DNA from: Metridium senile
Taxonomy: Eukaryota; Cnidaria; Anthozoa; Actiniaria; Metridiidae
DNA length: 64,000 nucleotides
NCBI GenBank assembly: GCA_949775045.1
Contig: OX459098.1
Location: forward strand, 16,947,281-17,011,280
Reading direction: 5' to 3'
Numbering within the stretch: position 1 is the stretch's first letter; each line of letters starts with the position of its first letter. The position numbers and the translations under genes are program-made. Below, one piece after another: positions 35,221-61,225 of the stretch. The notes beneath the pieces were generated by a model. It saw nothing but the letters and a program-made list of their open reading frames with translations. It was not told where the DNA came from and ran no database searches.

Positions 35221-35750
35221 TATAGTTAAGTCCGATCAACTTGAAGTTTTACATGTGAAAAGTAAACACCAAAAGAAAAATTTTCTTCTTTTCACTTTTA
35301 CAAATGTTACGATTTTTGGCGGGAAAATGACGTCACCAATTTTAGTGGGAAATTGAAATAGAGGGTTATGCAAAATTTTAAAATGCGCATTTGAAAGAAC
35401 TCATTGAGATATGTTCAAAACCGAAGAGATAACAGTCAAAGTCAAATTTAATCAAAATATATGATTTTTGAAGTTTAGAAATGTTTTCTATTTTACATTC
35501 AAAAAATTATAACTTTAGATTAAATTTGACTTTGACTATTATCTCTTCGGTTTTGAACGTATCTCAATGAGTTCTTTCAAATGCGCATTTTAAAATTTTG
35601 CATTACCCTCATTTTAGATTTTCCTCTAAAATTGATGACGTTATTTTCCCGCCAAAAATCGTAACATTTGTAAAAGTGAAAAGAAGAATTATTTTCTTTG
35701 GGTGTGTACTCTTCACATATAAAATTTGAAGTTGATCGGACCTAACTATA
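35221..35750. mobile_element. 530-bp full-length palindromic MITE
   Basis: It starts TATAGTTAAGTCCGATCAAC and ends GTTGATCGGACCTAACTATA. The two halves are complementary over almost their whole length around a centre near 35485, with few mismatches. It is inserted in repeat X copy 3 and is absent from copies 1 and 2. Confidence 0.8.
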
Positions 35751-36078
35751 AAAAGTTATTCAAAATCACGCTTAAAAACGCCGATTTCAGTACACTGCCA
35801 GCCCAGCGTGAAAGTTTGGTAAGCCTATTTTTATTATATTCAAAAACACAAGAAACCGCCGATTACTGTGCAAGAGAGAAAACAATGGGGCAGGGTGGTG
35901 AATAGTAACTATATACGATAGTCACTTCGGCCGGCTAGCAATATTAGATATATTGCAGTCAGCTTCGGGCTGCGCCCTCAGCTGACTGCAATATATCTAA
36001 TATTGCTGCCGGCCTCAGTAACTATCTAATACATAATTGGCAATTGACTTGCATTTTACTATCCACGCGCACACATTT

Positions 36079-36211
36079 AACACTTATTTACTGGAACCGA
36101 GGGAAACTGTATGCTTTGTGGTCCCGAGACCGCTGATGTTTCCAAAAACGAACCCGAGGGACAGACAAAACATACTGCTTTTCCGAGGTTTCCAGTAAAT
36201 AAGTGCTTTAT
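36079..36211. repeat. Interrupted palindrome, about 130 bp
   Basis: The arms contain ACTTATTTACTGGAA and TTCCAGTAAATAAGT, with a second inner pair around CCGAGGGA. The rest of the interval up to 36692 shows no gene. Confidence 0.65.
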
Positions 36212-36692
36212 TATCATATCAAGTGTCAAAGAGAGCAAAAAAAGTACAGAAATGAAGTGTTTTTATTAAAGCTTTTCCAAAATCAGCCGTCATATTTTTT
36301 TTTAACCTTTCTCGCAAAACAAAACTCCCTCGATATATTTGTAGCTTGTTTTGTTGCATTTTTCGTTGATTTTGCAATTTAATCATTTTCTTCTAGTAAT
36401 CTTTCAACATCTACGTCTGCAAATCTCGCTTGTTTTGACTCCATCTTTCTCGCTGTTGTCTGAATGAATTTTGCAAACGCGCCCTCTAAAAGTCCAAAGG
36501 TCACTTTTTCACGTGACGGTCGACAACATATTATCAGTTTCTGGGAAACAGTAAAATTTCGCGACTCTCACGTGATACACTCTCGACCAATAAGATACTA
36601 GGAAAAGTGAGCTTTGATACTTGATATATAATAATAAAATGTGTTTCCTCGCGTTGTATGCGTGCGCTCAATGGAAGGATTCGATTCGTTTA

Positions 36693-37565
36693 TAGCGGAG
36701 CATCATATCTAAGAAAAAATGGTAATGCATCGAGTCCAATTTTCATGGACAGCCACATAGGATCGCGGGCGCGTACGTCCGACGTCCACGCCTTTCGCGA
36801 TGCTGATTGGCTGTTACATTTCGGCGGGAACGAAAGTGACGCGCGCGCTAAATAGCACTAGATCAACAAAGTTGATAAATAAAGCAAAGTTGTTCTTTTA
36901 TCGACAAAAAAGTCAAACAAACAACAACAAAATAGTACTTGCTAATAGCAGAGCTTTCATTAATACAAAATATGAACGGAGAAAGATGAACTTCGAAGAA
37001 CATAAAGAGAGTTTTGATCGAAGAAGAACATAAACTTGAAGGACACAAAAACGAAGAAATTATACTAAAGAAAAGCAAAAGACTGATTACAAAAGACCAA
37101 GAAAACGTATTTGTAGATACCTTCTAAATTCAAGTACATACATTTATTCGTCAAAATATGATCAACGTCATTGAAGAGAAGAAAACCTCAAGAAACTAAT
37201 CACCGATAAAGTAAGTTCAAGACCTATGATTATTTGTTTCAAGTTTTTGAGAGACAAAAAAAACTGTTTGATATAACGAGCGTGAAAAAAAAAAACCCAT
37301 CTAAAAACTTGCAATAATTAAGCCTCAAAAATGGAAAAATCCGTTCTCTGTTTTATTATAGAAAGAAAAGAGAAAACGTTTATCTCCATTTTATTTATTT
37401 TTTGAGATAAAAATCGTACATGAAACGATGTTTGTGCATGTGTAAATTGTACTTTTTGTGGCCTTCGGTCGATTGAAAAAGGTGTTTATTTGTGTACTTT
37501 TTAAACCTCATAAACGGAAAACATCAAAGATGAATTGAAATACAAACATAATTTAAAATTGGTTG
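36693..37565 (+). mobile_element. Repeat Y, copy 3, truncated
   Basis: From TAGCGGAGCATCATATCTAA it follows copy 1 (5095-5955), with deletions, down to AATTTAAAATTGGTTGA. It then switches abruptly to a fragment of the PAN exon at about 37566. Its right half is missing. Confidence 0.65.
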
Positions 37566-37938
37566 ATGCACCCTGGTCACTTGGTGAAAACACCCAATGC
37601 TCTCTACTACAGAGTAAAGGTAATTCGGATATATGATGATTATTGTAAGGTTGTAATAATTATAAATAATGTCCTGAATAATAACGAATATAACAATGAT
37701 GGTGATGATAATGATGATATGAATATACTAATATTATAATTGGTATAAATTATGATTATAATAAACATTGAGAGAAATTAAATGTTTTTTGTATAATTTC
37801 CATGCAGAACAATTGTGATTGCATAAGTGGAAATGTGGCGTCTTGCACTGTCAAGGGCGGTTCCCATCAATGTCATTGTAAACCTGGGTTTACAGGAAAC
37901 CAATGCAAGACAAGACAAGACGTTTTGTTTAACATAAT

Positions 37939-38067
37939 GATGTAATTAACAGTAACTCGATAGGAGGACAAACTCTTATCTGTAAAGCACTCTCTAGTAA
38001 CAGTTAACGGTTACTAGAGAGTGCGTTACAGATAAGAGTTTAATATCGAGTTACTGTTAATTACATC
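37939..38067. repeat. 129-bp near-perfect palindrome
   Basis: The arms run from GATGTAATTAACAGTAACTC to the complement at 38049-38067. The centre near 38003 is GTTAACGGTTAC-like. It abuts the broken EGF exon of gene D. Confidence 0.8.
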
Positions 38068-38436
38068 AATACGTCGGAACTGTCTCATACCACAGGAATC
38101 CCGATGCAAACATAATATAGCGTATTATTAGCGTAAATAAAGAGAGAGAGAGACAGAAAAAAAAAGAAGAAACGACAAAAAGCCGGGGTCCCTGTGTCCA
38201 CAAGTAGCTTTTTAAGCTAAAAGGCCTGGGATCCTTAAGAAGTTTCCCAAAAAAAAACTAAAAATATTAAATAACCTTATAAACTGCCTCAGCGTTAGCC
38301 GATGGTTATGATTTTTAGTGAGATGATATAATGCAACATGCTCATCTTGAATTATTGAACTTGAATATTATAACATTAATTATCCGATGATAAGGAAAGA
38401 AGTTGAAATGCAATTTTCTGCAAAAATGAATTGTTT

Positions 38437-42648
<4,212 letters not shown>

Positions 42649-43867
42649 AACTTTAAGGTAACGAGTAGCTTATTTTGCATAACCTTCCCTTAAAGGATAT
42701 ACTTTTTCAACTGACCAATGCACTTTTAAAAAGCACTCATTCCAGATAAATTCTGAACTCACTGCCGAAGAAATATTTGAAAATATAAAAAACACGTAAC
42801 CTACCATGTGAGCGGAGGATCTGCCAAAAAAATATACTTAAACATCACACTAAATGGTTTCAAGGTCATCTGAAAATTTTGTTGAATTTTGTAAAGGCTA
42901 CACGAAATAAGTGAAAATGTTCGGGTTTTTTTTCAGATGTATACTAATGACACAGCCTGAACATACTTGAGCCGCGCTAGGACGATGACGATAATGACTA
43001 TCACATTCAGCACCAACATCATCATTATGCTCACAACCATCATTATCACCCGTCAATCATCGTTGTCGATATCACCATCATTACGATTATTATTATCACC
43101 ATTATTACTTACTGTTATCACCGTCATGACTATCGCATTATGTAGGTTGTCATTTACTATTATATTACCACTACGTACCATCATTCTAATCCATCATTAT
43201 GTATACATAGTTTACCCATAGTCCCCTGCGCTACTAGCTTGTAGGCTTTACACTTCACGGGTGAGAAGTAATATTTCAAAAACGAGTACGAGTGTTTCAT
43301 TAGGGTTTCTAAACACGATAAAACATTTGAAAGGACGAGGCCGTAGGCCGAGTGCTTTTATTGTTTTTGAGTGTTTGGAAACCCTAATGAAACACGAAGC
43401 ACGAGCTTTTTGGAATTACTTCTCAGTCGAATAAATAATTCATTATGCAGGAATGTGGCTAGTTCTTTATAATATAATAGGTCACTCATTATGTTGCCTG
43501 GGATTATGAGAGTTCTTTTGAATTCCTCTCGTGCGGAATTTATTGGATTTCGAAATACTGTAGGGTTAAAAAGGAGTGTTACGGGGTTCTTACTTGAAGT
43601 TGTTCAAAAAGACTTTAAAATGTTCAGTTGAGCAATATTTCAAATTGTAACTTGTAACTACCTACATAAGAAGGTTTTTTTTTTCATTTTCTTTAGAGAA
43701 TAATCCAAATTGTCATTTAAATATAAGTTGTAACTTCAGTAGGGATCATTAAAGATGCGAATAAAGTTCATTTATGTGAGTACTTAACGGCAGTGTAATT
43801 TCTGATATAATATATACAGAGTATTTGATGGCGTGAGAAATAAGACTATACTCTTTCAACCAAATCA
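42649..43867. other. No gene; intron of gene D with simple repeats and a palindrome
   Basis: ATC/ATT-rich low complexity runs from 42975 to 43200. A strong palindrome occupies 43262-43426. No exon is visible. Confidence 0.5.
43262..43426. repeat. 165-bp palindrome with GGCCGTAGGCC apex
   Basis: The arms contain GTGTTTCATTAGGGTTTC and the near complement GGAAACCCTAATGAAACAC. The apex region is GACGAGGCCGTAGGCCGAG. Confidence 0.75.
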
Positions 43868-43938
43868 CCAATAGCTCAGCTGGTATGAAGAGGGAATTCA
43901 ACTCCAAGGGTTGCAGGTTCGAGACTCGGACACGCCAA
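43866..43938 (+). tRNA. tRNA-like sequence, probably SINE head or pseudogene
   Basis: The A box TAGCTCAGCTGG and a B box-like GGTTCGAGACTC are correctly spaced. An A-rich stretch follows (43939-43980). The acceptor stem is poor, so a tRNA-derived SINE or pseudogene is more likely than a working tRNA. Confidence 0.35.
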
Positions 43939-45205
43939 TAAAAAAGGGAAAAAAATAATGTAAAAATAATAATAATGTAAATTAGGTAGAAAGGTCAGGT
44001 AAGATAGATAAAAACATAATGGAATAAAGGATAGTAAAATAGGTAGGTAACTAGGCAATACTAATTATTTTCAGATTTCCCACCACTATGTAGATTTAGA
44101 AATATTTTCATCACTAGTGATGAAAATATTTCAAACACCGGTCAACCTATAATCGTGTTTCATCGGGGTTTCAAACCCATGCACGTGGTACAAATGGTGT
44201 GCTCACATTGGTTGATTAGCTCATGAATTATTAATGAGTTTGAGAAAGTTTCTAGGAAAGGTTATATTTAAGATGCAAGTAATATACAAAACAATCCACT
44301 CTAACTAAATAATATGTACAGTTTTGTTTTCTAAGTTAATTTTTGTTTTTCAGCTTGTGGAGACAAACGCACCAACTGTCAATATTACAAGGGTAATGGC
44401 CGTTGCAGTAATATTTTCTGGCAAAGAAGGAAGGAGAAGAACTGCGAGAAGACATGCAATCTCTGCCGCTAACTGGATAAAGTAGGATTCTGTTTGCCAA
44501 GGGGATAAATTAGGTGTAAAGGTATCGGGTATGATCGTCGCGAACACCCCTAAAAGATATCGGAAAGGGAACTTTCCACGGACTACGTTCATAGGTAACA
44601 CATAAAAAACCCAACGACAAAAGCATGATACATGGTATACGAAACAAAAGGGGCTTTTCCTTCTTCTTTACCCCAAACGACACCAATAAATGTGAAAATC
44701 TATATTATGAATTAATTTTATAATACCATAATGAGAGAGATACGACGATCATACCTGATACTTTTACCTTTGATTATGAGAAGGACTTACTAGTAGAGAC
44801 CAGCAGCTAAACTATAAGTATGAAAAGACACCTAATTCGTGTTTGTGAGCACTCAATCGTTGCATGTTATTTTTAATAGATCTGAAGTGCATTTGATTGA
44901 TTTAACTTTTTTTATTTACGGTTATAAAATTCATGAATAATTTATGACAATTTTACAAAAAAATCACGTCCGTGACGAATTCATACAGATTTTGTTTCAA
45001 CTTGAATTTACCTTTTTCCTTGACAATTTTAGTACAGCAAATGCAGTTCTAAAACCATGAATAATTAATGAAGAAAAAAAAAGAAAAAATCACTAGCGTG
45101 AAGGAGTTTGAAATCTGATGAAACACTTGCATAAAATTAAGCCAACTTCGCTTTGAATTTCTCCAATCATTATCCAATGATTTGAGAGGTAATATCCAAC
45201 ACTCA

Positions 45206-45305
45206 AAAGAGTGATTCATCAGATTTTCAAACACCTCAAAATGGGCTGCGCCTCGTTTTTTCAACCCATTTTTCGGTGTTGGAAAATCTGATGAAACACT
45301 CTTTC
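45206..45305. repeat. 100-bp palindrome
   Basis: AGTGATTCATCAGATTTTC pairs with GAAAATCTGATGAAACACT around a GGGCTGCGCC apex. Confidence 0.65.
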
Positions 45306-45427
45306 TCGTGTTTGATATATTACTTAAACCATGAAATAGTCACTATTTAGTGACTAATTGTTGCTACTATTTGTTAGTACTTTCAATTCTTAGATTGCAT
45401 TTCATAAGTAGTACACAAGATTCGTGT

Positions 45428-45492
45428 CCGATCTGTATGCGATATACAACGGCTCGTTTTCGACTCGTCTTTGTATATCGCATACAGATCGG
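45428..45492. repeat. 65-bp perfect-arm palindrome
   Basis: CCGATCTGTATGCGATATAC and its exact complement flank a loop with CGGCTCG...CGACTCG. Confidence 0.85.
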
Positions 45493-46009
45493 CAGCTCCG
45501 GCAATTGTATATGTATGACTAAAACCTTTTAGTATCAACCTACTAGTGGTCTATCACGAATCCTGCATAATGCTTTCCTTTGAAAAAAAAAAGCACATAA
45601 TTTTGATGTTTTGTGAATTAATTTTGACTTGAAGAGCGCGCGCATCTGACGCCATCACACGATTCTTCAGTTTGAATGAGAAAGCCAGATTTTTAAATTT
45701 TAAGCTTAGAAAAAATTGTTCTTGAACTTTTCTTAATTCCTCCGTCGTTCTAAAATGTATAGTAGTTTTAACACTAAAATTATGCTATTTTCAGCCGTTA
45801 AAATAAAAGTATTTAGGGAGAAAATGACAAAAACAGTGGAAAATTTCGATGTGTTTTGAATACATTTTGACTTGCCGTCACACGTCATTGAGCGCGCGCT
45901 CGGTATTTTCACTTTCGATTATCTGTCATTTTATCAAAATAAAACGATTGAAATGTTATTTTTCTTTCAAAATATGGCAAAGTTTGACCTACTAGTTGGT
46001 TTATACTAA

Positions 46010-46115
46010 AACAATTAGACCTCTCGCCCTCATGGTCCACGAGTCAATAGCCCATTTGGCCTCCGGCCTCATGGGCTATGACTCGTAGACCATTCAGGCT
46101 GCGGGTCTAATTGTT
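46010..46115. repeat. 105-bp palindrome with GGCCTCCGGCC apex
   Basis: ACAATTAGAC...GGTCCACGAGTCAATAGCCCAT pairs with ATGGGCTATGACTCGTAGACC...GTCTAATTGT. Confidence 0.75.
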
Positions 46116-46216
46116 AACTAGTTCACAGTGTTAATTTTGACGATGTAATCTGCCAATAAACCATTTAAACAATCTTGAAGTTAGTTTATTTATTGTTATA
46201 TGGATCTACGTAGTTA

Positions 46217-46694
46217 GGGACTGCGCAATAATTATCAGGAGGGGGGTTGAGAAGAGGGGGGGGGCTTAATCTAAAGTTATGTCTTGGAAGAGGGGGGCCA
46301 ACGTCCAAAACTAATCAGTGAAGGAGGGGGGGGGGGGGTACTTTAATTTGAAACTGATTCTGACGTTGAACCTGGGTATGTTGAAGAGAACTTTGAAGTC
46401 TTATTTGTTGCTGACGAAGACGTCCTCGTCAATGTTGGTTAGATAATTATCTGGCGATCTTGATAAAACCCTTTTCTCGTAATTATTCAGCAGTCTTCTC
46501 AATTTGAACGAAGGGTGTGTGTGTGTGTGGGGGGGGGGGGGGGGTACAGTCTATTTTTTTCTGCTATGGTAGGGGGGCAAGGCGTAATTATATTCTATAT
46601 TTGTGAGGGGGGTAGTAATTAACTTTTTCGATTTTTTCGCTCATTTCTCACCCCCCCCCCCCCCCCCCCCCCCTGATAATTATTGCGCAGTCCC
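46217..46694. mobile_element. 478-bp MITE with TTA target duplication (PIF/Harbinger-like)
   Basis: The ends GGGACTGCGCAATAATTATC and its complement are each flanked by TTA (46214-46216 and 46695-46697). The 3-bp TWA duplication and GGG-starting TIRs fit PIF/Harbinger. The interior has long G and C homopolymers and no open frame of note. Confidence 0.7.
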
Positions 46695-47109
46695 TTAACT
46701 TAATAGAATGAGATGGTTAAGAAACTCATCCTTTCATCTTTTTGTTCACTTTTTCGAATGATGCGGTATTCAGGATTCCAAATTCAGTTTTTATCTTATT
46801 TCCTGATTCCTTTACATTGGGTGAGTAACCGTGCACTAGACAAAATAATTCTTACATCAACCAATGAATCGAATACGTTTTGGTCAGTTATAGGACCGTC
46901 AAGTAAAATTATTTATTAAAAACAAATGAATTTAAAACAAAAGAGTGTGCACATCTAGCTTTTGGAGTTTTGATTTGCCGAGTTTCATAACCAGTTATTA
47001 CTCAGTCCGAATCAGTCTTTGATTGTATAATATATATAAGCCCTGCTCGATATCTTTTGGAGATTTTGCACCCCTACTAGTTCCCCCATCAAAATGCATG
47101 CCCTAATCA

Positions 47110-47617
47110 ACGACATATTCTTTTTTTGTTGTAAAATTGAGGGGCCATTTTTTTCTTCAGCAATAAAATGGGTGGGCCAGAATTGTTAACAAGAGTTACT
47201 TAGGGGCATCATCCACCTCCCCACCCTGATAAAAAACGCCTTATCTGATTAATAAAATGAACGCCCGTAACTGTTAAAAGAATTAACGCCCCTATAACTG
47301 TTAAAAAATGAACGCCCCTAACTCTTAAAATATTAACGGTATAGGTAAAAAGAAAGTTGAAAACAAATGCAGTCAATCTCCAATTGTATTAATGTCCATT
47401 AGAATATGAATGGTTTGTTTAACATCCCCAGAGTGTCAATATCGTTATAAAAGTTTTAAGTGAGCACGTGACTACTGCCATATTGGCCGTATTCATTTTA
47501 AACACCTGCTTTGATAATAACACTTTAGGGTATTCGGTTATATTACACGGCTGATCCGGCCTAGTGGAGGTTTGTCGCATACTATAAGTGGACTCGACGA
47601 CGCCACAGTGCAGAGTG
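47110..47617 (+). promoter_or_regulatory. Upstream region / 5' UTR of gene C
   Basis: This is the uninterrupted version of the block shared with genes A and B (see 8924-9140, 20790-20955 and 26454-26602). Nucleotide conservation extends right to the start codon. No core promoter motif was assigned. Confidence 0.5.
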
Positions 47618-58295
<10,678 letters not shown>

Positions 58296-58911
58296 GGTAT
58301 TATTACTATTTAATTAAAAAATCAATATGTTAATTAAGCGACATGTCGTATTATACAGCAATCATACAACCCATTTGTGGCGTAACGTCCCGTGCGGACG
58401 TTTATCAGAGAAATAAGCGTTCTTCGATCTTTTAATTAAAAAATGAAGTGGCTGGATAATTATGAGCCTCAAAAATCCAGTCTACAAAAATATAAATACT
58501 GAACGATGACAATCAATGTGTAAAGTATATGACAAACTATATTTTCATCATTGTTTTAGTGATTCCATGTACGAAAGGACAAAGGACAAGTAAAGACAAC
58601 TAATGATGAAAAAAATAAATGGAAACTAGCGAGTAAACTAGTATAGGCTGCGTCGGTGTTTGATATAAATGATAGGTAATATAATGAAATTTGTAACACA
58701 GTAAAAAATGTTGAATTAACTTTACTGCCGTTTCGAGCTGTAGCCCTTCGTCGGAGTAAAAGAGAAACGTCAGTAAAGTTAATTCAACATTTTTTACGGT
58801 GTTAGAAGTTTCATTATATTACCTATCGTTTAATGATAAAAAAACTAATAATATAGTATGTAATTAGAAAGTAAATTTTGTTACAGTAAAACTAACTTAA
58901 AAAAAAAATAC
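58296..58911. other. 3' flank of gene C; one palindrome
   Basis: A palindrome of about 160 bp occupies 58670-58828 (AAAAAATGTTGAATTAACTT and complement around a TTTCGAGCTGTAGCCCTTCG loop). Otherwise there is nothing beyond 3' UTR-like AT-rich sequence. Confidence 0.55.
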
Positions 58912-58944
58912 CGCATTAGTAGTGTTATAGGGGCAGCACGCTCC

Positions 58945-59160
58945 TGCCATTTTTAATGAGTAATCCATGAGTAATGAGTAATCCATGAGTAAATCATGAG
59001 TACAATAGACTGTAACGTAATGGTGAATTTCATGAGTACAATGGTGAAATCCATGAGTACAATAGACTGTGAATTTCATGAGTACAATAGTGAATGTCAT
59101 GAGTACAATAGACTGTGACGTAATGGTGAATTTTATGAGTACAATAGACAGTGACGATTA
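58945..59160. repeat. Subterminal iterons of the left TIR
   Basis: At least six copies of ATGAGTACAATAG or ATGAGTACAATGG, often followed by ACTGTGACGTAATGGTGAAT, plus several ATGAGTAATCC units, are arrayed just inside the terminus. The mirror array is at 62765-62980. Such arrays often bind a transposase or replication protein; that role is inferred. Confidence 0.7.
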
Positions 59161-59194
59161 TATTTTATAAATCACTGAAACGAATCTCTCTATT

Positions 59195-59851
59195 TTAATT
59201 CATTATTTCGTTAAGTAAGTTATATTCTTTACAGGACATTTTCAAGGAATATATCATACACTGTTCTAGTTCCACTACATTTTTAGTCAATCGTACATTC
59301 CTTAGAATCTGACACCACTTGTAGTGATTGTTTTCTGTTGAATCCTCCTTGTTACACCACAACGGACATATTTGAAATGGAAAACCAAACGATTCCATGA
59401 TGTAAGTGTATAAAAGTCGAACTGTTCTTCCATTACCATCGCCAAAAGGGTGGAGTTGTAAAAACTCATATATAAACCATGCTGTTAGCTGAAGTACTTC
59501 TTCTACAGTTTTCATTTTGTTTATTGTTTTAAGGCATTTCACAGTCAACCAGCGCCGGTTATATTTATCATTGAACATCTGCATTTTATCTTCCATATTA
59601 GAGGGATTAGAATAAAAATGAATTTCTCCCTCAAACTCTACTACTCGAATTTTATCACTGTACTTTCCCACTGTACATATATGACTACGATGATTCATCA
59701 GTATCTTGTGCACATCACGTGTAACATTATTGTCCATTAACCCAGCATCGTCACATTGACTCAATTGGTGAAGATAACCATAAGCTTTCACAAAACCCAA
59801 AGCTTCTTGGTACACTAAACTTGCTCCTTCTGTGGATTCATCTCGAAACAT
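59195..59851 (-). CDS. Fic-domain protein (218 aa), left TIR copy
   Basis: The catalytic motif HPFGDGNGR (residues 134-142) matches the Fic consensus HPFx[D/E]GNGR exactly, with His134 as the catalytic base. A flap-like segment (GEIHFYSNPSNMEDKM, 75-90) precedes it, as in other Fic enzymes. Fic proteins usually transfer AMP from ATP to Ser, Thr or Tyr of a target protein. The N-terminus has ESTEG, which recalls the inhibitory-helix E-G pair but lacks the S/T four residues before it. No signal peptide or membrane helix is visible. The Met at 59851 is the first in frame. A 42-codon open frame upstream, in another phase, looks like the missing N-terminal part (see the mirror copy). The target is unknown. 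Confidence 0.85.
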   Translation of the reverse strand: MFRDESTEGASLVYQEALGFVKAYGYLHQLSQCDDAGLMDNNVTRDVHKILMNHRSHICTVGKYSDKIRVVEFEGEIHFYSNPSNMEDKMQMFNDKYNRRWLTVKCLKTINKMKTVEEVLQLTAWFIYEFLQLHPFGDGNGRTVRLLYTYIMESFGFPFQICPLWCNKEDSTENNHYKWCQILRNVRLTKNVVELEQCMIYSLKMSCKEYNLLNEIMN

Positions 59852-60251
59852 ACATTCTACCTCAAAACTTATAAACGATTCCCAAATTTTCTTGACTCAT
59901 TGATCGAACCACATAAAGCTTCAGCAACTCCTCGTGGATTTTAGGTTTAACGTTATTTCTTTGATGCTTTAAGCAGATATCTATAAACATAATCAACCAA
60001 TCTTTCGAAATTATGATGATAAAATCTCTGTGCTGTGTGTTTTTATTAGTTATTCAAGCTGATCATGTTCACATAGCTTGCGTAGTATTGTATCGAGGAG
60101 GGAGGAAAAAAACTGATCTGAATCTCTTTATTAAAATAAGAATTACATTTATCAATGATAGCAAAGTTTATTTATTTAATGAAACTATTCATTTGTATTT
60201 TTTTATGAAAAAGTGAATAAAACCGCGTTTGTTTTCCTTACAATGGTGATA

Positions 60252-60346
60252 CCTGGTCCCATAATAAAGCATAACCCTCTGCTTATAAGGGAGGCTAGCT
60301 AGCATCCGAAGCAGAGCCATCCCAAATAACTCGCAAATAAGGTAGC
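60252..60346 (+). promoter_or_regulatory. Probable promoter region of the central acidic-protein gene
   Basis: This short stretch separates the inner edge of the left TIR from the start codon at 60347. AATAAAGCATAACCC lies about 75 bp before the ATG. The function is inferred from position only. Confidence 0.3.
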
Positions 60347-60871
60347 ATGTCTCAATCCCACTATGACGAAGATGAATCAAGTGCTGACAGCATGGCGAGT
60401 AGTGCTCAAGAAAGTATTGAGGATAGCAGCGAGGATAGTGCTTACTCAAGTCAGTTTGATTCTACTGAAGATGAGAAAGAGGATGTTTGGGCGACAATGC
60501 AACACAAGGCAATGGAAAGGCATCAGCAAGATTTGGAAGTGATGATGCAGAAATATAAACAAAACGGCAATAGTGATGAAGTAGCACAAGCCAAAGCCAA
60601 TAATGCTTTGTTGCCTACATACAGAAAAGAGCTGAGGGAGGTTCTACACGAACAACTGAGATGGATGCATCATCTGAGAAGAGATCCTACTTATAAAAAG
60701 ATCATGGCCACAAAGCAAAACCTTATGGATAATAATGACTACAGCTGGGAGGAAGCAACTGAATCAGCAATACATCAAAGGAAATTTCTACTTAACAAAC
60801 TATTTGTACAGGAAGAAATTCCAAAACAAAGTTTAATCAACTACGAAACTTATAATTCTTATACTCGTTAG
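60347..60871 (+). CDS. Unnamed acidic/helical protein of the Fic element (174 aa)
   Basis: An intact single-exon frame with AATAAA signals just downstream (about 60896 and 60917). Residues 1-50 are a Ser/Asp/Glu-rich acidic tail with repeated SSxDS motifs. Residues 50-80 form a likely helix (MERHQQDLEVMMQKYKQNG). The C-terminal part is charged and helical, with LRWMHHLRRDPTYKK and YSWEEATESAIHQRKFLLNK. No membrane segment, cysteine motif or known catalytic motif is seen. The family is not recognised. Retention beside a zinc-finger gene between the TIRs suggests that the two act together, for example in DNA binding or regulation; that is inference. Confidence 0.75.
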   Translation: MSQSHYDEDESSADSMASSAQESIEDSSEDSAYSSQFDSTEDEKEDVWATMQHKAMERHQQDLEVMMQKYKQNGNSDEVAQAKANNALLPTYRKELREVLHEQLRWMHHLRRDPTYKKIMATKQNLMDNNDYSWEEATESAIHQRKFLLNKLFVQEEIPKQSLINYETYNSYTR

Positions 60872-61034
60872 TGTTAGATGTAATTGCTATTTGAAAATAA
60901 AATTTTCGGTTTAATAAAATGAGTTTATAATTTATGTTTTTGTTTCATTAAATTTTTATTTCATCTTATTCTACTTTGATCATGTGCAACCGTTGCGACC
61001 GGGCCAAAATAAATAAGAGAGAGAGAGGAGAGAG

Positions 61035-61148
61035 CGAGAGTACAAATAAAGCCCATAGGGCCATCGGGCCGGTTCGGGCTAGTTCGGGCCGGTTCAGGCT
61101 AGTTTGGGCCAGTTCGGGCTGATTCGGGCCGTCGCGGGCCTCTTTTTC
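61035..61148. repeat. GC-rich minisatellite (GGGCCAGTTC / GGGCTAGTTC units)
   Basis: Roughly eight imperfect 10-11 bp units lie upstream of the zinc-finger gene, preceded by a GA-rich tract (61015-61042). The composition contrasts sharply with the AT-rich surroundings. The Pro-rich minus-strand frame is a by-product. Confidence 0.75.
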
Positions 61149-61225
61149 GGGCCGCCATATATACAAATTAATATTGCAAAAAGAGATCATTTTCTATGAA
61201 ACATTGGTCAAGTCAAGAGCTCAGC

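Larger units (their letters stand above)
34335..36075 (-). mobile_element. Composite of repeat X (34401-35912) within an outer inverted repeat
   Basis: Repeat X is present from ATAGTTACTATTCACCACCC (34401) to its complement at 35912, inverted relative to 1570-2865. A tRNA-like unit lies on the minus strand at 34668-34757 and a 530-bp palindromic element is inserted at 35221-35750. The 1453-1567-type palindrome follows at 35915-36031. An outer pair (TCAAGTCAATTGCCAATTAT at about 34354 and its near complement at 36032-36052) encloses everything. Confidence 0.6.
44473..47100. other. No gene; palindromes and a MITE
   Basis: Only palindromic repeats (45206-45305, 45428-45492, 46010-46115) and one bounded MITE (46217-46694) could be supported here. 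Short open frames lack domains. Confidence 0.5.

Noticed and set aside
44354..44472. An anemone-type peptide toxin gene
   Set aside because: The exon has no signal peptide of its own, its phase fits the PAN-EGF family, and ShKT modules are common in non-toxin secreted proteins.
44350..44601. 83-residue hydrophobic minus-strand frame
   Set aside because: It is a shadow of the ShKT exon on the plus strand, which has a splice acceptor and a cysteine pattern.
60013..60216. 67-residue hydrophobic open frame in the left TIR
   Set aside because: It lies opposite the upstream region of Fic, has no domain, and is not kept as an equivalent frame in the right TIR.
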